A DNA stretch of 64,000 nt from Nocardia carnea NBRC 14403 (GTDB taxonomy: Bacteria > Actinomycetota > Actinomycetes > Mycobacteriales > Mycobacteriaceae). Under the pieces are notes generated by a model, which worked only from the letters and a program-made list of their open reading frames with translations, made no database searches and was not told the origin of the DNA. A program made the translations under genes and the position numbers. This document shows, in pieces, positions 61,013 to 64,000 of this stretch. The number at the start of each line of letters is the position of its first letter. Positions within the stretch are counted from its first letter, which is position 1. The stretch spans positions 124,001 to 188,000 of the forward strand of contig NZ_BAFV01000056.1 of the NCBI RefSeq assembly GCF_000308515.1. Reading direction: 5' to 3'.

Positions 61013-61929
61013 TTCCGTACCTCCTGCAATTCGCCGGCTTTCCGGCCGTTCACCGAGTAGTGCCGCATGAACAGTTCCTCCAGCGTCGGCGGCCGGCTGA
61101 TCAGGCTGCGTACACCGGTATCGCCGAGTACGCGGATCAGTTCGGCGAGGTTGTCGCCGTCGACCTGGCAGCGCAGGGTGTGATCGTCCAGGCTCACATC
61201 CGCCACCCCCGGGAGCGCCGCGATATCGCCGGGATCACCGGTCAGTTCCGCGGTGATGGAGGTGCGGCTCAGATGCCGCATGGAGTCCAGCGTGCCGCTT
61301 TCCACCGTGCGCCCGGACCGGATGATGGTGACCCGCTCGCACAGGGCTTCCACCTCGGACAGGATGTGGCTGGACAGCAGTACGGTGGCGCCGCGTCCGG
61401 CCGCCTCGGCGACGCATTCGCGGAACACCTGCTCCATCAGCGGGTCCAGGCCGGAGGTCGGCTCGTCCAGCAGCAGCAGCCGGGCGTGCGAGGAGAATGC
61501 GGAGACGAGCGCGACCTTCTGCCGGTTGCCCTTGGAGTACGTGCGCGCCTTCTTGCGAGGGTCGAGTTCGAACCGTTCGATCAGCTCGGCCCGCCGCGAG
61601 GTATCGAGGCCGCCGCGCATCGACGCGAGCAGATCGATGGTCTCGCCACCGCTCAGCGACGGCCACAGGGTCACATCACCCGGAACGTAGGCGATTTCGC
61701 GGTGCAGCGATACCGCGTCGGTCCAGGGGTCGCGGTCCAGCATCCGCACTTCGCCGCTGGTACGTGCCAGCAGTCCGAGCAGGATCCGGATGGTCGTGGA
61801 TTTCCCGGCGCCGTTGGGGCCGAGGAAACCGTGGACTTCGCCGTCGGACGCCTGCAGGTTCAGTCCGTCGAGTGCCCGGACGGGGCCGAAGTGTTTGTGC
61901 AGATCCCGGATCTCGATTGCCGAAATCAT
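61009..61929 (-). CDS. Multidrug ABC exporter ATPase (Rv1218c-like)
   Basis: 306 residues. Walker A FLGPNGAGKSTTI, Q-loop region VPGDVTLWPSLSGGE, signature YSKGNRQKVALVSAF (an SKGxRQ variant common in drug-type ATPases), Walker B LLLLDEPTSGLD and H-loop LLSSHILSEVE. The C-terminal domain (TSITAELTGDPGDIAAL onward) is the accessory region of DrrA-like proteins. All hydrolysis residues are present. It is the partner of the overlapping permease. Confidence 0.94.
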   Translation of the reverse strand: MISAIEIRDLHKHFGPVRALDGLNLQASDGEVHGFLGPNGAGKSTTIRILLGLLARTSGEVRMLDRDPWTDAVSLHREIAYVPGDVTLWPSLSGGETIDLLASMRGGLDTSRRAELIERFELDPRKKARTYSKGNRQKVALVSAFSSHARLLLLDEPTSGLDPLMEQVFRECVAEAAGRGATVLLSSHILSEVEALCERVTIIRSGRTVESGTLDSMRHLSRTSITAELTGDPGDIAALPGVADVSLDDHTLRCQVDGDNLAELIRVLGDTGVRSLISRPPTLEELFMRHYSVNGRKAGELQEVRK

Positions 61930-62077
61930 CGAATCTCCTTGTCAGACATGGGTAGAAAGCTCGAAAGAGCTGCGCACACGCGCCGGATTGCCGGTCACTG
62001 TGCGATTCGCCGGAGCCGACCGGCGCCGGCCGAGGGGGCGGACCGCCTAGGACACGGACGCCGGGCGCCGGGCGCGC

Positions 62078-62836
62078 CTAGTCATGCGATACATCGGCCG
62101 CATCTCCCACCGAAGCCTCGGCCGATTCGTCCGCCGCGGCGCCCGGGTCCACCACCGGAGCACGAACTGCGTCCCCCGGCGATTCAGTGGCCGGCTCTGC
62201 CGCGGGCACTGTCCCCGCCGCACGCAATGCGTCCACCATCGAGGAGTCGGTCAGTAGACCTTCGGTGTAGATCTCGAGGGCGGGCAGCATCATCTGGTCG
62301 GCGTATTCGCGGAGTGCCCGGCGGTAGTCGATCACCCCGTCCGGCGGGGAATGCGTCTGCAGGAACAGCAGCATGCCGCCGCCGTTGGTGGTGGCCAGAT
62401 AGCGCGCCATCGCCTTCATATCCCGCGGTTTGCGCAGCGCTCCGGAAGCGATACCGGCCTCCAGATACTGCTCGACGTCGGCGACCATATGCTCGAACAA
62501 CGTGCCGGCCAGGTCCCCGCCGGCCTGAAAGCTGCGCATCATATAGGCGATGATCGGGGCGAATTCTTCGATCTCGGCCAGTTGCTGCAGCATGTTCCCG
62601 GCCGACGGCCGGTTCATGAAGCTCATCTTCGTTTCACGGATCACTCCCCGCACATAGTCGTCGCATTCACGACGCAATCCGTCCTTGGACCCGAAATGGT
62701 GGTTGACCAGTCCGGGCGATATTCCTGCGGCCTTTGCGATGGCCCGCACTCCGACGCCGAAGCCCTGTTCGCCGAACGTCTCGATGGCTGCATCACGGAT
62801 ACGTGCGCGGGTCGTCAGATCATCGCTTGAACGCAT
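62078..62836 (-). CDS. TetR-family regulator of the ABC exporter (Rv1219c-like)
   Basis: About 252 residues from ATG 62836 (MRSSDDLTTRARIRDAAIETF). HTH: FGVGVRAIAKAAGISPGLVNHHFGSKDGLR, with recognition helix SPGLVNHHFG. A ligand-binding domain follows, and a C-terminal tail of about 50 residues rich in Ala/Asp/Glu (TESPGDAVRAPVVDPGAAAD) that is absent from most TetR proteins. Two operator-like repeats overlap its start codon and promoter. It probably represses itself and the exporter genes downstream, as Rv1219c does; there is a 148-bp gap to the ATPase gene. Confidence 0.9.
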   Translation of the reverse strand: MRSSDDLTTRARIRDAAIETFGEQGFGVGVRAIAKAAGISPGLVNHHFGSKDGLRRECDDYVRGVIRETKMSFMNRPSAGNMLQQLAEIEEFAPIIAYMMRSFQAGGDLAGTLFEHMVADVEQYLEAGIASGALRKPRDMKAMARYLATTNGGGMLLFLQTHSPPDGVIDYRRALREYADQMMLPALEIYTEGLLTDSSMVDALRAAGTVPAAEPATESPGDAVRAPVVDPGAAADESAEASVGDAADVSHD

Positions 62837-62862
62837 GTTCAATACACTAAACACTCGTTCAA
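62827..62862. promoter_or_regulatory. Tandem operator repeats at the TetR start
   Basis: TTGAAC-GCAT-GTTCAA (62827-62842, perfect 6-bp arms) covers the ATG. CTAAACACTCGTTCAA (62847-62862) matches it at 11 of 16 positions, offset by 20 bp. The minus-strand -10 box TAGTGT (62844-62849) lies 7 nt before the ATG, between and partly within the two copies. Confidence 0.65.
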
Positions 62863-63170
62863 TCAGGACGCAAGAGGTGTGACCGTAGAGATTCCGTCAA
62901 GAAACAGTTCACCCACCGGCGGAAGCTCCGCCGACCCGGCACGAAAGCACCGGAAACCTCATCTACCTGCGACTACAGACAGGCGACGGACACCGCCGAG
63001 TACTCGGCACACAGCCGGTCGGTACGCCACGCTGTCAACCGCCCGAAACGCAACCGTCGACGTCGGCAGACCGCGGCGCCCGGCCCACAACCGAGTGCCG
63101 GTTCCAGCGGTCGCTCCGGTCCGGCCGATCACCGGCCGCGCGGCAACTTCGACCCGCCTCGGCGAGGCGT
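62863..63170. other. 308-bp gap with no recognisable gene
   Basis: Open frames here lack coding character; no RNA gene or strong hairpin was seen. It must hold upstream promoter sequences of the TetR gene and the 3' end of the O-methyltransferase transcript. Confidence 0.5.
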
Positions 63171-63803
63171 TTACCCCTTCGACGCGCAGAGCAACCCGTC
63201 GCCCAGCGGAATGAGCACACTGGTCAATCCCGGATCCTCGGCGATGAACCGGGTCGCCGAACGCACCGCCTGCGTGGCGGCGTCCCGATGCGCCGCATCC
63301 GGGACCCGCCCGCCGAGTAGCGCATTGTGCAGCAGCACCGCACCCCCGGGCCGCAACAACCGGACGGCCTCCGCGATGTACTGCGGATGTTCGATGGGCG
63401 CGCCGTCCACGAAGACCAGGTCGTAGGCGCCGTCGGCGAGCCGGGGCAGCACATCGAGCGCGCGGCCGTTGATCAGGCGGGTCCGAGCCAGGGGGATTTC
63501 CGCTGCACGGAACGACTCCTTGGCGGCCCGCTGATGTTCGGGCTCGGGATCGATGGTGGTGAGGGTGCCGTCCTCACGCATACCGTCGAGCAGCCATAGT
63601 CCGCTGACCCCGGCACCGGTCCCGACCTCTACCACCGCCCGCGCGTCCAGCAACTGCGCGTACATACTGAGGAGCGCGCCGACCGAGGGCGGCACCGGGG
63701 CCGCACCGAGTTCGGTTGCCCGCTCACGGGCGCTGATGAGTACCTCGTCCTCCACGACGGATTCTTCGACGTAGGCGAGATTTCGCTCCAGGTTCGATGC
63801 CAC
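63171..63803 (-). CDS. Class I SAM-dependent O-methyltransferase (Rv1220c-like)
   Basis: 210 residues from GTG 63803. SAM-binding motif VVEVGTGAGVSGLWLL, acidic TTIDPEPEH, then YDLVFVDGAPIEHPQY with the metal-binding aspartate and HNALLGGRVPD with the second metal-binding region of catechol-type O-methyltransferases. The substrate is unknown. TAGCCT (minus strand, 63811-63816) sits 7 nt before the start, suggesting a leaderless mRNA. In M. tuberculosis Rv1220c is divergent from sigE; the right end of this window should therefore approach sigE. Confidence 0.92.
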   Translation of the reverse strand: MASNLERNLAYVEESVVEDEVLISARERATELGAAPVPPSVGALLSMYAQLLDARAVVEVGTGAGVSGLWLLDGMREDGTLTTIDPEPEHQRAAKESFRAAEIPLARTRLINGRALDVLPRLADGAYDLVFVDGAPIEHPQYIAEAVRLLRPGGAVLLHNALLGGRVPDAAHRDAATQAVRSATRFIAEDPGLTSVLIPLGDGLLCASKG

Positions 63804-63810
63804 GCACTCG

Positions 63811-63816
63811 AGGCTA
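63811..63816 (-). promoter_or_regulatory. -10 element of the O-methyltransferase gene
   Basis: TAGCCT on the minus strand, 7 nt before GTG 63803; no ribosome site. Confidence 0.5.
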
Positions 63817-64000
63817 TGCCAAACGCAGCAAAGCTGGTCGCAACATTCTCAGGTGTCCCTCAGGATACCCACACCCGCCCCACACGGGAACAGGGAAGAG
63901 TAGGCCCCACGCAAGACCAGCCGACCGAATGCGGCGGCCGGGAACAACGGAGTACGACCCGACTGTTGTAACCGGTGAAGGTGGCTCGTGAACCGGGCCA

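Noticed and set aside
63886..63968. GGGAAC (63886-63891 and 63940-63945) with GTTG at 63965-63968, as an ECF sigma (SigE/SigH-type) promoter before a sigE gene beyond the right edge.
   Set aside because: The 19-nt spacer is longer than the usual 16-17 nt, GGGAAC is common in such DNA, and the sigE coding region is not inside the window. Only the neighbourhood (Rv1220c-like gene) points to sigE.
1..64000. tRNA, rRNA, CRISPR arrays, insertion sequences and attachment sites.
   Set aside because: None could be recognised by reading; no transposase, integrase or regularly spaced repeat array is present. A covariance-model scan would be the decisive check.

Overview
The window is high-GC chromosomal DNA from a mycolic-acid actinobacterium, most probably Nocardia or a close relative. 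I infer this from the gene content and gene order. Genes equivalent to Mycobacterium tuberculosis Rv1253 (deaD), Rv1251c, Rv1248c (kgd), Rv1250, Rv1244 (lpqZ), Rv1239c (corA), Rv1234, Rv1232c-Rv1229c (mrp), Rv1209-Rv1213 (tagA, glgM, glgC) and Rv1217c-Rv1220c all occur here, mostly in recognisable neighbourhood order, with lineage-specific blocks between them. The lpqY-sugABC trehalose importer, which lies between Rv1234 and corA in M. tuberculosis, is absent. No rRNA, tRNA, CRISPR array, insertion sequence or prophage was seen.

Layout. 1-4616: the end of a DEAD-box RNA helicase and a very large nuclease/helicase-family protein whose catalytic motifs look eroded. 4708-10992: accessory metabolic genes (PLP barrel enzyme, a TetR-like protein without its DNA-binding domain, a PtpB-type phosphatase, a truncated AMP-binding protein, a crotonase, a glutathionyl-hydroquinone-reductase-like protein). 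11455-17904: a transport block (EcsC-like protein, degenerate ABC ATPase, permease, fused two-module ABC exporter). 18045-21824: kgd, the 2-oxoglutarate decarboxylase/dehydrogenase E1-E2 protein. 21990-32760: an accessory zone with a Uma2 nuclease, a divergent TetR/P450 pair, an acetyltransferase, a NarL-type two-component system, and an esterase coupled to two ABC half-exporters resembling IrtAB. 32852-38834: a TetR regulator divergent from a Baeyer-Villiger monooxygenase/SDR/lipase operon (mymA-like content), followed by a fadD15-like acyl-CoA synthetase. 38895-49958: efflux pump, LpqZ-like lipoprotein, malic enzyme, PHP phosphoesterase, CorA, malyl-CoA-lyase-like protein, and the Rv1232c/Rv1231c pair. 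50079-53819: two tandem lytic transglycosylases and mrp. 54096-59281: DivIVA-like protein, tagA, a 55-residue DUF3117 gene, an RlmA-type methyltransferase, truncated haemoglobin glbN, and divergent glgM/glgC. 59357-63803: drug ABC exporter with its TetR regulator and an O-methyltransferase.

Regulation that can be read directly: eleven start codons are preceded by a TANNNT hexamer only 6-7 nt upstream, with no convincing Shine-Dalgarno sequence, which is the signature of leaderless mRNAs. Three TetR genes have paired or tandem inverted/direct repeats at their promoters, and the fadD15-like gene has a TTAC-N6-GTAA palindrome. Several strong hairpin terminators separate convergent genes.

The least ordinary items are the apparently catalysis-dead nuclease/helicase (984-4616), the AMP-binding protein that lacks its P-loop chemistry and C-terminal subdomain (7545-9014), the ABC ATPase with altered signature, Walker B and H-loop motifs (12273-13217), and a 64-bp-period direct repeat in the gap at 41751-41862. 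I do not see a clear-cut new defence or mobile system. All family assignments are by eye; no database search was run.
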